A stretch of DNA of 64,000 bases from Pseudoflavonifractor gallinarum (GCF_014982855.1 NZ_JADCKF010000009.1:104793-168792); one strand, 5' to 3'. Positions 45,125 to 54,302 are shown, numbered from the stretch's first letter. A program made the numbers and translations. The notes: generated by a model from the sequence alone, not told the origin.

Positions 45125-45160
45125 GGTCCGCTCCGGGGATTGGAGACGCCGGAGCGGACC
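45125..45160 (+). other. Intercistronic hairpin ena-hnr
   Basis: A perfect 12-bp stem (45125-45136 with 45149-45160, GGTCCGCTCCGG) without a T-run, between ena and the hnr ribosome site. It is probably an mRNA stabiliser or processing site rather than a full terminator. Confidence 0.5.
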
Positions 45161-45186
45161 CAGGTATAGAAGGAGGCGAGACCGCC

Positions 45187-46698
45187 ATGGTCGTGGTGAA
45201 TCAGGAGGCCTGTAAGGGCTGTACCCTGTGTGAAAAGAACTGTCCGCTGGATGCGGTCCACATTGTGGAGCGCAAAGCGGTGGTCGATGAAGAGAAGTGT
45301 GCCGAGTGCGGCATCTGTACCCGCGTTTGTAAGTTCGGCGCCATTTCCCGTCCGGAGAAGTCCACGGATGGGAGCGTGGTATGCTCCTCCTGCCCGGTGC
45401 AGTGCCATGTGCCCGTGGGACATACCGGTGCCTGTAAGCGCTATACCAATGAGAACGGCAAGCTGGTGCGCAACCGGAAGCTGGTGCTCCAGAACGACGC
45501 CGTACATTATCCGGATTCCCGCCTGAACGGGCCCGTCATTACCGCCGTGGGCGCGGGAACCAACTATCCCTGTATCCGGCCCGCTCCCCACATCGTCTCG
45601 GAGGTCCGGGACGGGGTGGAGGTCGTCACGGTGGTCACCGAGGCGCCTCTGAGCTATTCGGGCGTCACGGTCAAGCTGGATACCAATACCTACATCGGAG
45701 AAGAGGGCGATCCCGTCTACCGGGACGGCAAGCTGGTTGGCATGGTCAACACGGAGGAGTATGGCTCCAAGATGATCGCTGTGGGCGGCGCTAATAAGCT
45801 GACCGGCCCCGACGGCTTTACCGTGGCCCGCACCATCGTGGAGCTGGCCAACGGCGAAGAGGTGGAGCTCTCGGTCAACAAGAAGATCAAGATCCGCGTC
45901 CAGGCCGGGAAGGCCCCCGTCATCAACGGCGTGGAGGAGTCCAAGATGCGCATCGGCTGCGGCAGCGCCACCGTGGGACTCTTTGCCAAGAAGATGAAGG
46001 AAGCGGTGGACGAGGTCATCGTCATCGACCACCATGTGGTGGGCCTCTTCACCGAGCATCTGGCCGGCGCTGAGGTGGGCATGGAGTGGAGCGGCGTGGT
46101 GCCCAACGCCACTAAGTCCTCCCGGGGCCGTTACTTCGGAGAGCATGGCACCGGGATTGGCGGCACCACCATTGCCACCCCCCGGGATGCCATCAAGAGC
46201 GTGGACATGACCCGGGCCAAGGCCGGAATGCAGATCCTGGTGACCAACACCACCGGCGAGATCCGCGCTCTCTTTGAGGTCCAGGCTGACGGCGATGTGA
46301 AGGAGATCCCCCTGACCGAAAAGGCCGCGGCCCTGGCCGACGACATTACCAACAACTGTGAGTCCTCTCTGGCCTCTGTCATGTACGTAGGCGGAACCGG
46401 CGGCAGCGCCCGAGGCGGCGTGTGCTCCAAGCCGGTGGCCATCACCAAGGCGGTCCATGAGGGCAAGGCAGTGCTGACCGTGGGCGGCGCCCCCGCCTAC
46501 GTGCTCCCCGGCGGCGGCATCAACTTTATCGTGGATGCCGGCAAGGTGGTGGACCACGGCTTTACCTGGGTGCCCACCCCAGCCACGGTGGCTCCGGTGG
46601 AATACACCATGACCAGAGCCGACTATGAGGCCATCGGCGGCCACATGGACTGCATCCGCCCCGCGGAGGAACTCCGCAAGGAAGTGGAGCAGGGGTAA
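45187..46698 (+). CDS. hnr: 6-hydroxynicotinate reductase
   Basis: 503 aa. Reduces 6-hydroxynicotinate to 1,4,5,6-tetrahydro-6-oxonicotinate, with ferredoxin as likely donor. The N-terminus is a 2x[4Fe-4S] ferredoxin (C9, C12, C15, C19 and C38, C41, C44, C48). A further cysteine set (C66, C69, C73, C83) could hold a [2Fe-2S] cluster. The E. barkeri enzyme has exactly these clusters plus covalent flavin. SYSGVTV at residues 156-162 resembles an ApbE flavinylation site. The C-terminal GGAPAYVLPGGGINFIVDAG block is a family feature. It sits 4 bases from the ApbE-like gene. Confidence 0.92.
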   Translation: MVVVNQEACKGCTLCEKNCPLDAVHIVERKAVVDEEKCAECGICTRVCKFGAISRPEKSTDGSVVCSSCPVQCHVPVGHTGACKRYTNENGKLVRNRKLVLQNDAVHYPDSRLNGPVITAVGAGTNYPCIRPAPHIVSEVRDGVEVVTVVTEAPLSYSGVTVKLDTNTYIGEEGDPVYRDGKLVGMVNTEEYGSKMIAVGGANKLTGPDGFTVARTIVELANGEEVELSVNKKIKIRVQAGKAPVINGVEESKMRIGCGSATVGLFAKKMKEAVDEVIVIDHHVVGLFTEHLAGAEVGMEWSGVVPNATKSSRGRYFGEHGTGIGGTTIATPRDAIKSVDMTRAKAGMQILVTNTTGEIRALFEVQADGDVKEIPLTEKAAALADDITNNCESSLASVMYVGGTGGSARGGVCSKPVAITKAVHEGKAVLTVGGAPAYVLPGGGINFIVDAGKVVDHGFTWVPTPATVAPVEYTMTRADYEAIGGHMDCIRPAEELRKEVEQG

Positions 46699-46702
46699 GC
46701 CT

Positions 46703-47557
46703 ATGACAGCGGATGTGATGCAGAACCTGAAACCGGGACAGGTGTTCGTGGATTTTGGACCCGTTTCCATGGTGATCACCGCCAGCCGGAACGGGGAAGG
46801 GGATACGCAGCTGTGCCGCGCGGCATTCCCGGTCATTGCCGCCTGTCTGGAGGATCTGCGTCCATCCCTGGAGATGCTCCGCCGGTATCCCCCCCAGGTG
46901 GAGCTGGAACAGCTCACCGGAGCGGGTGAGACCATGGCCCGTGCGGTACTCCGGACCGGAGACCCCTGGCTCACCCCCATGGCGGCGGTGGCCGGAACGG
47001 TGGCTGACGCGGTAGCCGATTTCCTCTTTGCGCAGGGGGCCGAGAAAGTCACCGCCAACAACGGCGGAGACATCGCCCTCCGCCTGGCGCCCGGCCAGAG
47101 CCTGGGGCTTGGCGTACTCTATGATCTGGAGCGGGGCGGAGTGGACCGGGTGGTCCACCTGACCGCCGAAAAGGGCGTGGGCGGAGTCGCCACCAGCGGG
47201 CTGGGCGGACGGAGCCTGACCACTGGAATCGCCAGTGGAGTGACGGTTTTCTCCCGCCGCTGCGCACAGGCCGACGCCCTGGCCACCCTGCTGGCCGACC
47301 GCTCCTGCATCGACTCCCCGGCCGTCCATACCCGCCTGGCGGGCGAGCTGGACCCGGACAGCGACATTGCCGACCTCCCTGTGGTGGTGTCCGTAGAGCC
47401 CCTGAGCCGGGAGGAGAAGGAACGGGCGCTGGAACAGGTGCTGCGGGAGGCGGAGGAACAGTACCGCAGAGGAAACCTTCTGGTCTGCATCGCCACGGTG
47501 CAGGGTGTGACCGTCACCTATGACCCAAATGGAATTTTGGAAGAGAATATAACCTAG
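46703..47557 (+). CDS. UPF0280 / ApbE-like protein, candidate flavin transferase for Hnr
   Basis: 284 aa from ATG 46703; the open frame at 46625 overlaps hnr. Two segments match ApbE logic: a Gly/Ala helix with AVAGTVADAVADFLFAQGA followed by TANNGGDIALRL, and GVTVFSRRCAQADALATLLA, like the ApbE ADALAT motif. ApbE attaches FMN covalently to Ser/Thr of target proteins. Since Hnr of E. barkeri carries covalent flavin and this gene follows hnr by 4 bases, a maturation role is a strong inference. UPF0280 itself has no demonstrated function that I know of. Confidence 0.82.
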   Translation: MTADVMQNLKPGQVFVDFGPVSMVITASRNGEGDTQLCRAAFPVIAACLEDLRPSLEMLRRYPPQVELEQLTGAGETMARAVLRTGDPWLTPMAAVAGTVADAVADFLFAQGAEKVTANNGGDIALRLAPGQSLGLGVLYDLERGGVDRVVHLTAEKGVGGVATSGLGGRSLTTGIASGVTVFSRRCAQADALATLLADRSCIDSPAVHTRLAGELDPDSDIADLPVVVSVEPLSREEKERALEQVLREAEEQYRRGNLLVCIATVQGVTVTYDPNGILEENIT

Positions 47558-47582
47558 TTTTGAATAAAAGGAGTGTTTTTCC

Positions 47583-48200
47583 ATGAAAGAGCCTAAGATT
47601 CGCAAGATCGTCACCAACCTGGAAGAAGTCTTTTACGAGGGCGGCGCGGACATGCCCGTAGAGAACGGCGAGAAGAAGTCCATCAAGACGGTCTCCGTGG
47701 CGGCGGTCATCAAGAATCCCTATGCCGGCAAGTGGCAGGAGGATCTGAGCGAGCTGACCGAGTACGGCGAGTATCTGGGCGACCTGCTGGCCCGCAAGGG
47801 TGCGGAGCTGCTGGGCGCCGAGAACGTGGAGACCTACGGCAAGGGCTGCCTGGTCGGCGTGGACGGCGAGCTGGAGCACTCCTCCGCCATGCTGCATCCC
47901 AAGGCCGGCAAGCCCATCCGTGACGCCATCGGCGGCGGCAAGTCCATCATCCCCTCCAACGAGAAGGTGGCCGGCGTGGGCGCCTCCCTGGACATCTCCC
48001 TGCACTACAAGGATGCCGCCTTCGTGCGCACCCACTACGGCTCCTTCGAGGTCCGTGTGCCCGACGCCCCCAAGGCCGATGAGATCATCATGGCCGTGGT
48101 CCTCTCCGACGGCGGCCGTCCCCATGCCACCGTCAACGGCGCTGGCCGGATCGGCGGCCTCCAGAAGTCCGAAGCCAAGTGCGAGGATGGCCTGCGCTGA
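47583..48200 (+). CDS. DUF1185 ('amino acid synthesis') family protein
   Basis: 205 aa, AAGGAG upstream. The family (PF06684) has solved structures but no firm activity. Notable blocks are VEVFYEGG-like LEEVFYEGGADMPVENGEKK, GAENVETYGKGCLVGVDGEL, EHSSAMLHPKAGKPIRDAI and VLSDGGRPHATVNG. Charged conserved residues suggest an enzyme for a small polar substrate. It is the last gene of the first transcription unit of the nicotinate locus, before a terminator. It may handle an unstable intermediate such as 2-formylglutarate; this is speculation. Confidence 0.88.
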   Translation: MKEPKIRKIVTNLEEVFYEGGADMPVENGEKKSIKTVSVAAVIKNPYAGKWQEDLSELTEYGEYLGDLLARKGAELLGAENVETYGKGCLVGVDGELEHSSAMLHPKAGKPIRDAIGGGKSIIPSNEKVAGVGASLDISLHYKDAAFVRTHYGSFEVRVPDAPKADEIIMAVVLSDGGRPHATVNGAGRIGGLQKSEAKCEDGLR

Positions 48201-48229
48201 TCCGTACCAAGCCAATGCATGACTGAGGT

Positions 48230-48272
48230 GCCCCCTCCGTCCGTCCGATCCGGCGCTCGGAGGGGGCTTTTT
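48230..48272 (+). terminator. Internal terminator in the nicotinate locus
   Basis: A perfect 10-bp stem, GCCCCCTCCG with CGGAGGGGGC (48230-48239, 48258-48267), then TTTTT. It divides transporter-ena-hnr-UPF0280-DUF1185 from hgd onward. Confidence 0.85.
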
Positions 48273-48320
48273 CAAAATCACCGCATGACACACCGATGTA
48301 ACGTAAGGATATGCGCGGGT

Positions 48321-48377
48321 CGTTGCGGATCCCGACTGAGACAGAGCAGAGAGAACGCGCAGTCGTGGTCCGCAACG
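48321..48377 (+). ncRNA. Structured leader upstream of hgd
   Basis: CGTTGCGGA (48321-48329) pairs perfectly with TCCGCAACG (48369-48377), and inside it CGACTG (48333-48338) pairs with CAGTCG (48360-48365), leaving small internal loops and a 21-base apical loop. It sits between the internal terminator and the hgd ribosome site. It may be a cis-regulatory RNA; no known class is recognised. Confidence 0.45.
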
Positions 48378-48416
48378 GCCCGAAGGATGGAAATTTGAGA
48401 AGTGGAGTGGTTAAAG

Positions 48417-49313
48417 ATGAAAATTGGATTTATCGGTCTGGGCGCCATGGGTAAGCCTATGGCCTGCAATCTGATCGCCGCCGGCTATGAAGTGCACGCC
48501 TTCGATGTGGTGGAGGCTGCGGTAAAAGAGATGGAGGGCAAGGGCGCCATCGGCGCCGCCACCGCCGGAGAACTGGCCGCCCGGGTGGACGTCATCATCT
48601 GCTCCCTCCCCAACGCCAAGATCGTAGAGGGCGTGATGACCGGCAAGGGAAGCGTCTTTGACAACTGCAAGAAGGGTACCGTCATCATCGACATGAGCTC
48701 CGTGGCCCCCAACAGCACCAAGGCCATGGCCCAGAAGGCGGCCCAGAAGGGGATCTCCTACATCGACGCCCCGGTCAGCGGCGGCGTGTCCGGCGCCACC
48801 GCCGGTACCCTCACCATCATGGTGGGTGCCGACGACGAGACCTTCCAGAAGGTCAAGCCCGTGTTCGATGTGCTGGGCAAGAACATCTACCACATCGGCG
48901 AGGTGGGCGGCGGCGACGCCATCAAGATGGTCAACAACCTCCTGCTGGGCTGCAATATGGCGGCTCTGGCCGAGGCCCTGACCCTGGGCGTCAAGTGCGG
49001 ATTGTCGGTGGAGACCATGAAGGAGGTCATCTCGGTCAGCTCGGGCCGGAGCTATGCTCTGGACGCCAAGCTGGAGAAGTTCATCATGGCCGACCAGTTC
49101 ACCGGCGGCTTTGCCGTGGATCTCCAGTACAAAGACTTGGGCCTTGCCCTGGAGGCCTCCCGGGATGAGAAGGTGCCTCTGCCCATGACCGCCGCTGCGG
49201 TGCAGGTCTATGAGGCGGCCCGGGCCAAGGGCCAGGGCCGGGAGGATATGTCCTCCGTGGTCAAGGTCTGGGAGGACCTGACCGGCGCCAAGATCCGCGG
49301 GACCGGGAAATAA
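48417..49313 (+). CDS. hgd: 2-(hydroxymethyl)glutarate dehydrogenase
   Basis: 298 aa from ATG 48417. Reduces (S)-2-formylglutarate with NADH. It belongs to the 3-hydroxyisobutyrate dehydrogenase family: GFIGLGAMGKPMA binds NAD, DAPVSGGVSGATAGTLTIMV is the substrate loop, and the lysine in DAIKMVNNLLLG is catalytic. GCNMAALAEALTLGVKCGLS and GRSYALDAKLEKFIM closely resemble the E. barkeri Hgd as I remember it, which is more specific than the family level. It leads the second transcription unit. Confidence 0.93.
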   Translation: MKIGFIGLGAMGKPMACNLIAAGYEVHAFDVVEAAVKEMEGKGAIGAATAGELAARVDVIICSLPNAKIVEGVMTGKGSVFDNCKKGTVIIDMSSVAPNSTKAMAQKAAQKGISYIDAPVSGGVSGATAGTLTIMVGADDETFQKVKPVFDVLGKNIYHIGEVGGGDAIKMVNNLLLGCNMAALAEALTLGVKCGLSVETMKEVISVSSGRSYALDAKLEKFIMADQFTGGFAVDLQYKDLGLALEASRDEKVPLPMTAAAVQVYEAARAKGQGREDMSSVVKVWEDLTGAKIRGTGK

Positions 49314-49346
49314 GGCGGCCTGCGCACAGAAAGGAGTTATGTGGTG

Positions 49347-50216
49347 ATGAAGCCATTTACTTATCATGCCCCCCGCTCTGTGGAGGAGGCCCTCTCCCTG
49401 CTGGAACAGCATCAGGCCAGCTGCGCCGTGGTGGCCGGCGGCACCGACGTGGTCATCGAGATCAACGAAGGGGTCAAGCGCCCCGAGCATGTCATTGATA
49501 TCAGCAAGATTTCCGAGCTGCGCTATGTGAAGGAAGAGGACGGCCTGGTCAAGCTGGGCGCGCTGGATACCTTCACTTCCCTGGAGCGCCACCCCTACGT
49601 GCAGGAGCATCTGCCCGCCCTCTATGAGACGGTCATCCATGTGGGCTCCCCCCAGATCCGGAACCTGGGCACCATCGGCGGCAACGTGGTCAACGCCTCC
49701 GTCGCCGGCGACTCGCCCACGGTCTTCCTCACCTACGGGGCCGAAGTGGTGCTCAAGAGCACCCGCGGCGAGCGGATCATGACCATTGAGGAGTTTAACC
49801 AGGGCCCGGGCAACTGCCAGATCCGGCCCGACGAGCTGCTCACCGAGGTGCGCTTCCCCGCCCCCGGCAAGGACGAGGCGGTGGGATACTTCAAGATCGG
49901 CAAGCGCAAGTCCCTGGCCATTGTGGTGCTGGCGGTGAGCGTGTACATCAAGCGCACCGCGGACAACCGGGTGGAGGATGCCCGGGTAATCCTGGGTGCC
50001 GTGAGCAAGCACCCCATGCGGGTGCCCGCGCTGGAGGAGGCCCTGAAGGGACTTCCTCTGACGAAGGAGGCTCTGGAGGGAACCCTGCCGCTCTTTACCG
50101 ACGCGGTACAGGCGGCCATCGCCAACCGGCCCTCGGTCGTCTACAAGCGGGAGGGTGTCCGGGGCGCCGCCCGCCGGTGCTTTGATCAGATCCTCACCCA
50201 GTTTGGCCTGATGTGA
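49347..50216 (+). CDS. ndhF: Nicotinate dehydrogenase FAD subunit
   Basis: 289 aa from ATG 49347, ten bases after AAGGAG; GTG codons at 49341 and 49344 are closer but less likely. FAD-binding motifs of xanthine-dehydrogenase-type medium subunits are VVAGGTDVVIEI and GSPQIRNLGTIGGNVVNAS. The C-terminal CO-dehydrogenase-flavoprotein-like domain is present. It passes electrons from nicotinate hydroxylation to NADP in the E. barkeri complex. It is 18 bases from ndhS. Confidence 0.93.
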   Translation: MKPFTYHAPRSVEEALSLLEQHQASCAVVAGGTDVVIEINEGVKRPEHVIDISKISELRYVKEEDGLVKLGALDTFTSLERHPYVQEHLPALYETVIHVGSPQIRNLGTIGGNVVNASVAGDSPTVFLTYGAEVVLKSTRGERIMTIEEFNQGPGNCQIRPDELLTEVRFPAPGKDEAVGYFKIGKRKSLAIVVLAVSVYIKRTADNRVEDARVILGAVSKHPMRVPALEEALKGLPLTKEALEGTLPLFTDAVQAAIANRPSVVYKREGVRGAARRCFDQILTQFGLM

Positions 50217-50234
50217 GGCGAGGAGGAAGCAGAG

Positions 50235-50720
50235 ATGGAACAGATCACGATTCGATTCAACCTCAACGGCCGGGACGTCTCGGTTCAGGCCGATCCCAAT
50301 AAGCGCCTGGTGGACTTCCTGCGGGAGGACATGGGCATGCTCAGCGTCAAGGAAGGCTGCGGCGAGGGCGAGTGCGGCGCCTGCACCGTTATCTACAACG
50401 GCGAGGCGGTCACCTCCTGCCTGATGCTGGCCGGCCAGGTGGAGGGCGGAAGCGTCATCACCCTGGAGGGTGTGGGCAAGGAAAACGGCGAGCTGGACGA
50501 GATCCAGCAGGCCTTTGTGGAGGCGGGCGCGGTACAGTGCGGCTACTGCACGCCGGGCATGATCCTCTCGGCCAAGGCCCTTCTGGACCGCAATCCCAAG
50601 GCCACCCATGAGGAGATCCGCCGGGCCATGTCCGGCAATCTCTGCCGCTGCACCGGTTACAGCAAGATCATCCAGGCCGTGGAGATGGCCCGGGACGCGA
50701 AGGGAGGGGCTGCCGTATGA
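50235..50720 (+). CDS. ndhS: Nicotinate dehydrogenase [2Fe-2S] subunit
   Basis: 161 aa. The plant-type [2Fe-2S] site is [11 protein letters not shown] with a fourth cysteine in TSCLMLAGQ. The C-terminal helical [2Fe-2S] domain has [10 protein letters not shown] and GNLCRCTGY. It links the molybdopterin and FAD subunits. Its stop overlaps the next start by 4 bases (ATGA), indicating coupled translation of the complex. Confidence 0.95.
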   Translation: MEQITIRFNLNGRDVSVQADPNKRLVDFLREDMGMLSVKEGCGEGECGACTVIYNGEAVTSCLMLAGQVEGGSVITLEGVGKENGELDEIQQAFVEAGAVQCGYCTPGMILSAKALLDRNPKATHEEIRRAMSGNLCRCTGYSKIIQAVEMARDAKGGAAV

Positions 50721-53032
50721 AGCCGGAGACCAAGGTTTTAGAGCAGGAAAAGCTGGAGGTGACCAGCGCGGTCCAGGCCAGTCACGCGGTTCTGGGCAAG
50801 AGCGTGGTCAAGAAGGACACCATGGAGAAGGTCCGGGGGACCGCCCGCTTTGCCGCCGATCTGGAGATGCCCAACATGCTCTACGGCGGGGTGTTCCGCA
50901 GCACGATCACGGCCGGATACATCAAGTCCTTTGATCCCTCCGCGGCGCTTGCCATTCCGGGGGTGGCCTGTGTGCTGACCTCCAAGGACATTCCGGGCAA
51001 GAACCGTATCGGCATCATCCTCAAGGATGAGCCCATCCTGGTGGACGACAAGATCCGCCGCTATGGCGACGCCATTGCCGTGGTGGCAGCCGAAACGCCC
51101 GACCTGCTGGAGGACGCGCTGGCGGCCATCCGGGTGGAGTATGAGGAGATCGAGCCGGTCCTCTCGGTGGAGCGGGCCGCCCAGGCAGATGCCCCCAAGA
51201 TCCACGGGGACACCAATGTCCACCAGAGCAAGCACCTGGAGCACGGAAATGTGGACGAGGTCTTTGCCAAGTGCGACATCATCATCGAGAACGACTATGA
51301 GACCCCCATGCTCTCCCATATGTTCATTGAGCCGGACAGCGGCCTGGCCAGCTATGAAAACGGCATCATGACGGTGTACGCCTCCACGCAGAACCCCCAC
51401 TATGACCGGGGTGAGGTGGCGGCCATGCTGAACTTCCCCAACAACCGGGTCAGCTCGGTGCAGGTGACCACCGGCGGCGGCTTCGGCGGCAAGCTGGATA
51501 TCTCGGTCCAGTGCCATGCGGCCCTGCTCTCCTACTATACCAACCGCCCGGTCAAGATGGTGCGCAGCCGGAAGGAGTCCACCATGGTCTCCTCCAAGCG
51601 CCACCCCATGAAGATGCACTATAAGACCGGCGCCACCAAGGACGGCAAGATCCTGGCCGTGGAGGCCACGCTGCTGGGCGATACCGGCGCCTATGCCTCC
51701 TATGGCCCCGCGGTCATCACCCGCGCCGCCGTCCATGCGGCCGGCCCCTATGAGATCCCCAACGTCCGGGTGGACGCCACCTTCTACTATACCAACAATC
51801 CCATGGCGGGCGCCTTCCGCGGCTTCGGCGTGCCTCAGGTGGCCGTGGCTCATGAGGGTCAGATGAACGCACTGGCCAAGGCGCTCAACATGGACCCCAT
51901 CGACATCCGCATCCTCAATGCCCACCGTCCGGGCTCCATGACGGCCACCGGCCAGGTGCTGGACGACGGCGTGGGATTTGTGCAGTGCCTGGAAGCGGTG
52001 AAGAAAAAGGCGGCGGAAGTCCTGCCTCCCTGTGTGCCCACCGCGCCCCATAAGCGTCGCGGCAGAGGATATGGCGCTATGTACTACGGCATCGGCAACA
52101 CCGGCCTTCCCAACCCGGCGGGCGCTTTCGTGGAAGTGCTCCCCGATGCCAGCGTCAACCTGATGGTTGGCTGTGCCGACATCGGCCAGGGCTCCACCTC
52201 CGCCATGGCACAGATCGCTGCGGAGGAGCTGGGCCTCGAATATGAGGACATCCGGGTCACCGCCGCCAATACCCAGGTCACCCCCGAGGGCGGCGCTACC
52301 TCCGCCAGCCGCCAGACCTTTATTTCGGGCAGCGCCACCATGCTGGCGGCCCGCATGGCCAAGGCAACCCTGGCCGAAGTGGCATCGGCTTATCTGAAGG
52401 TCCCGGTGGAGGGGCTTGTGTTCCGGCATCGGGAGATCTTCTCCGCCGCCGACCCCACGGTCAAGATGACCTATCCGGAGCTGATGGGTGAGATGAAGCG
52501 TCTGGGCAAGCTGGCGCTGGGCTGCGGCTCCTATAACCCCAAGACCACCGGACTCAACCCTGCGGATATGTTCGGTATTCCCTTCGAGGTGTACTCCTAC
52601 GCCGCCACTCTGGTGGACCTGGAGGTGGACACCGAGACCGGTCTGGTGGATGTGCTCAACGTGATCTCGGCCCACGATGTGGGCACCGCGGTCAACCACC
52701 AGGCGGTGGAAGGACAGATCGAGGGCGGCGTGGTCATGGGTACCGGCTTTGCCCTGCTGGAGAAGATCGAGACCAAGGACGGACGCATCACCAACCCGGT
52801 GTTCTCCAAGTATCTGCTGGCCACCTCCATGGACGCCCCCACCATCTACCCCATCGTGGTGGAGAGCGGCAACGGAGAGGCCGGACCCTTCGGCGCCAAG
52901 GGCGTGGGCGAGCCCGCCCTGATCCCCACCATCCCGGCGACCGCCGACGCGGTGGAAAATGCGCTGAACATCCGCTTCGGCAAGCTTCCCATCCAGCACC
53001 TGGACATCATGCGGGAGCTGAACAAGAAATGA
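50717..53032 (+). CDS. Nicotinate dehydrogenase molybdopterin subunit, single chain (NdhL+NdhM equivalent)
   Basis: 771 aa. Hydroxylates nicotinate at C6. It covers the whole molybdopterin-binding region of the xanthine dehydrogenase family: [42 protein letters not shown] and the C-terminal active-site glutamate in [15 protein letters not shown]. In E. barkeri this part is split into NdhL (425 aa) and NdhM (330 aa). Here one uninterrupted frame holds both, the junction falling near residue 425-440. No in-frame TGA is present, so no selenocysteine is encoded. A labile Mo-Se ligand cannot be judged from sequence. Confidence 0.9.
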   Translation: MKPETKVLEQEKLEVTSAVQASHAVLGKSVVKKDTMEKVRGTARFAADLEMPNMLYGGVFRSTITAGYIKSFDPSAALAIPGVACVLTSKDIPGKNRIGIILKDEPILVDDKIRRYGDAIAVVAAETPDLLEDALAAIRVEYEEIEPVLSVERAAQADAPKIHGDTNVHQSKHLEHGNVDEVFAKCDIIIENDYETPMLSHMFIEPDSGLASYENGIMTVYASTQNPHYDRGEVAAMLNFPNNRVSSVQVTTGGGFGGKLDISVQCHAALLSYYTNRPVKMVRSRKESTMVSSKRHPMKMHYKTGATKDGKILAVEATLLGDTGAYASYGPAVITRAAVHAAGPYEIPNVRVDATFYYTNNPMAGAFRGFGVPQVAVAHEGQMNALAKALNMDPIDIRILNAHRPGSMTATGQVLDDGVGFVQCLEAVKKKAAEVLPPCVPTAPHKRRGRGYGAMYYGIGNTGLPNPAGAFVEVLPDASVNLMVGCADIGQGSTSAMAQIAAEELGLEYEDIRVTAANTQVTPEGGATSASRQTFISGSATMLAARMAKATLAEVASAYLKVPVEGLVFRHREIFSAADPTVKMTYPELMGEMKRLGKLALGCGSYNPKTTGLNPADMFGIPFEVYSYAATLVDLEVDTETGLVDVLNVISAHDVGTAVNHQAVEGQIEGGVVMGTGFALLEKIETKDGRITNPVFSKYLLATSMDAPTIYPIVVESGNGEAGPFGAKGVGEPALIPTIPATADAVENALNIRFGKLPIQHLDIMRELNKK

Positions 53033-53037
53033 CCCAT

Positions 53038-53075
53038 AGGCGGAGAGACCCGTGGGTCTCTCCGCCTGTTTCCCT
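53038..53075 (+). terminator. Hairpin after the nicotinate dehydrogenase genes
   Basis: A perfect 14-bp stem (53038-53051 with 53054-53067, AGGCGGAGAGACCC), followed by GTTTCCCTG. The T-run is short, so partial termination or mRNA protection is likely. Confidence 0.6.
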
Positions 53076-53110
53076 GTGATACAAACCGGAACGAATTGGA
53101 GTGAACGGCT

Positions 53111-54301
53111 ATGAACTGTATCGAGCGGTACCTGGCCCAGGCCGCCGGTGTGGCCGAGGCCAGACCGGGACAGGATCTGTCCTGCCGGGTCAGCTATGTG
53201 GCGGCCCATGATGTGACCGCCCCCATTGCCATCAATATGTTTCGCCAGATCGGCGTGAAGAAGGTCTTTGATCCCGACCGGGTGATCTTGATTGTGGATC
53301 ACATCTATCCCGCCGCCAGCGAGAAGGCCCGCAACAGCGTGTGGGCCATGGACGATTTTGCCCGGGAGTTTGGGGTCCACCTCTACCAGCGGGGCGAGGG
53401 CGTGATCCATCAGCTCATGTATGAGAAGCACCGGGCCAAGCCCGGAGAACTGGTGGTCATCGCCGACTCCCACACCGGGACCTGCGGCGGCTACGGCGCC
53501 ATCGGCGTGGGCGTGGGCTCCACCGAGCTGGCCGCTGCCATGGCCACCGGAAAACTGGACCTGGAAGTCCCCGAGGTGGTCCAGATCCACCTGAGCGGAA
53601 AACGGCCCGCCAATGTGTTCGGCAAGGACCTGATCCTCTATCTGGGCAGCCTCTTCGGCACTGATTACCTGGTGGACCGGGCCCTCCTCTTTACCGGCCC
53701 CGGCATTGCCGACTTCCCGGTGGAGGAGCGGATGACCGTGTGCAACATGGGCATTGAGCTGGGCGCCATGATCACCCTCTTCGGCACCGAGGAAAAAGAG
53801 CCGGACACCGTGGAGACCCGCGAGCTGGACCTCTCCGCCATGGAGCCACAGATCGCCCGGCCCTTCTCTCCGGCCAATGTGGTGCCGGTGAAGGAAGTGG
53901 CAGGCACCAAGGTCACCCAGGTGGTGGTGGGTTCCTGCACCAATGGACGCCTCAACGACATGGAGCAGGTGGCCAAGGCCTTCCGTGGAAAGCATGTCCA
54001 CCCCGATGTGAATACCCTCATCGTCCCCGCCTCCCGGGAGGTGCTGGACCAGATGGAGGAGCGGGGCTGGTGCAAGATCATCCGGGACGCGGGCGCCACC
54101 GTCCTCAACCCCGGATGCGGCCCCTGCTTCGGCGCCCATGAGGGCCTGACCAGCGAGCGGGACGTGGTGGTCTCCACCACCAACCGCAATTTCCCCGGGC
54201 GCATGGGCAGCATGAAGGCCAATATCTATCTGGCCTCGCCGGCCACCGCCGCGGCCACCGCTCTGGCGGGGGTCATCACCGTGCCGGAGAAGGAGGACTG
54301 A
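53111..54301 (+). CDS. dmdA: 2,3-dimethylmalate dehydratase large subunit
   Basis: 396 aa. An aconitase-family enzyme that hydrates 2,3-dimethylmaleate to (2R,3S)-2,3-dimethylmalate. The [4Fe-4S] ligands are C276 (VGSCTNGR), C336 and C339 (NPGCGPCFGAH). The length and sequence also fit isopropylmalate isomerase (LeuC). The assignment rests on the locus, where the next genes make and use the same intermediates, and on the absence of other leucine genes. It lies one base before dmdB. Confidence 0.9.
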   Translation: MNCIERYLAQAAGVAEARPGQDLSCRVSYVAAHDVTAPIAINMFRQIGVKKVFDPDRVILIVDHIYPAASEKARNSVWAMDDFAREFGVHLYQRGEGVIHQLMYEKHRAKPGELVVIADSHTGTCGGYGAIGVGVGSTELAAAMATGKLDLEVPEVVQIHLSGKRPANVFGKDLILYLGSLFGTDYLVDRALLFTGPGIADFPVEERMTVCNMGIELGAMITLFGTEEKEPDTVETRELDLSAMEPQIARPFSPANVVPVKEVAGTKVTQVVVGSCTNGRLNDMEQVAKAFRGKHVHPDVNTLIVPASREVLDQMEERGWCKIIRDAGATVLNPGCGPCFGAHEGLTSERDVVVSTTNRNFPGRMGSMKANIYLASPATAAATALAGVITVPEKED

Positions 54302-54302
54302 C

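Noticed and set aside
43729..47073. An 1114-codon minus-strand open frame opposite ena and hnr
   Set aside because: Antisense shadow; both genes on the plus strand have ribosome sites and family motifs.
50717..53032. Selenocysteine in nicotinate dehydrogenase
   Set aside because: The E. barkeri enzyme contains selenium, but not as selenocysteine. No in-frame TGA interrupts this gene, so nothing in the sequence shows selenium.
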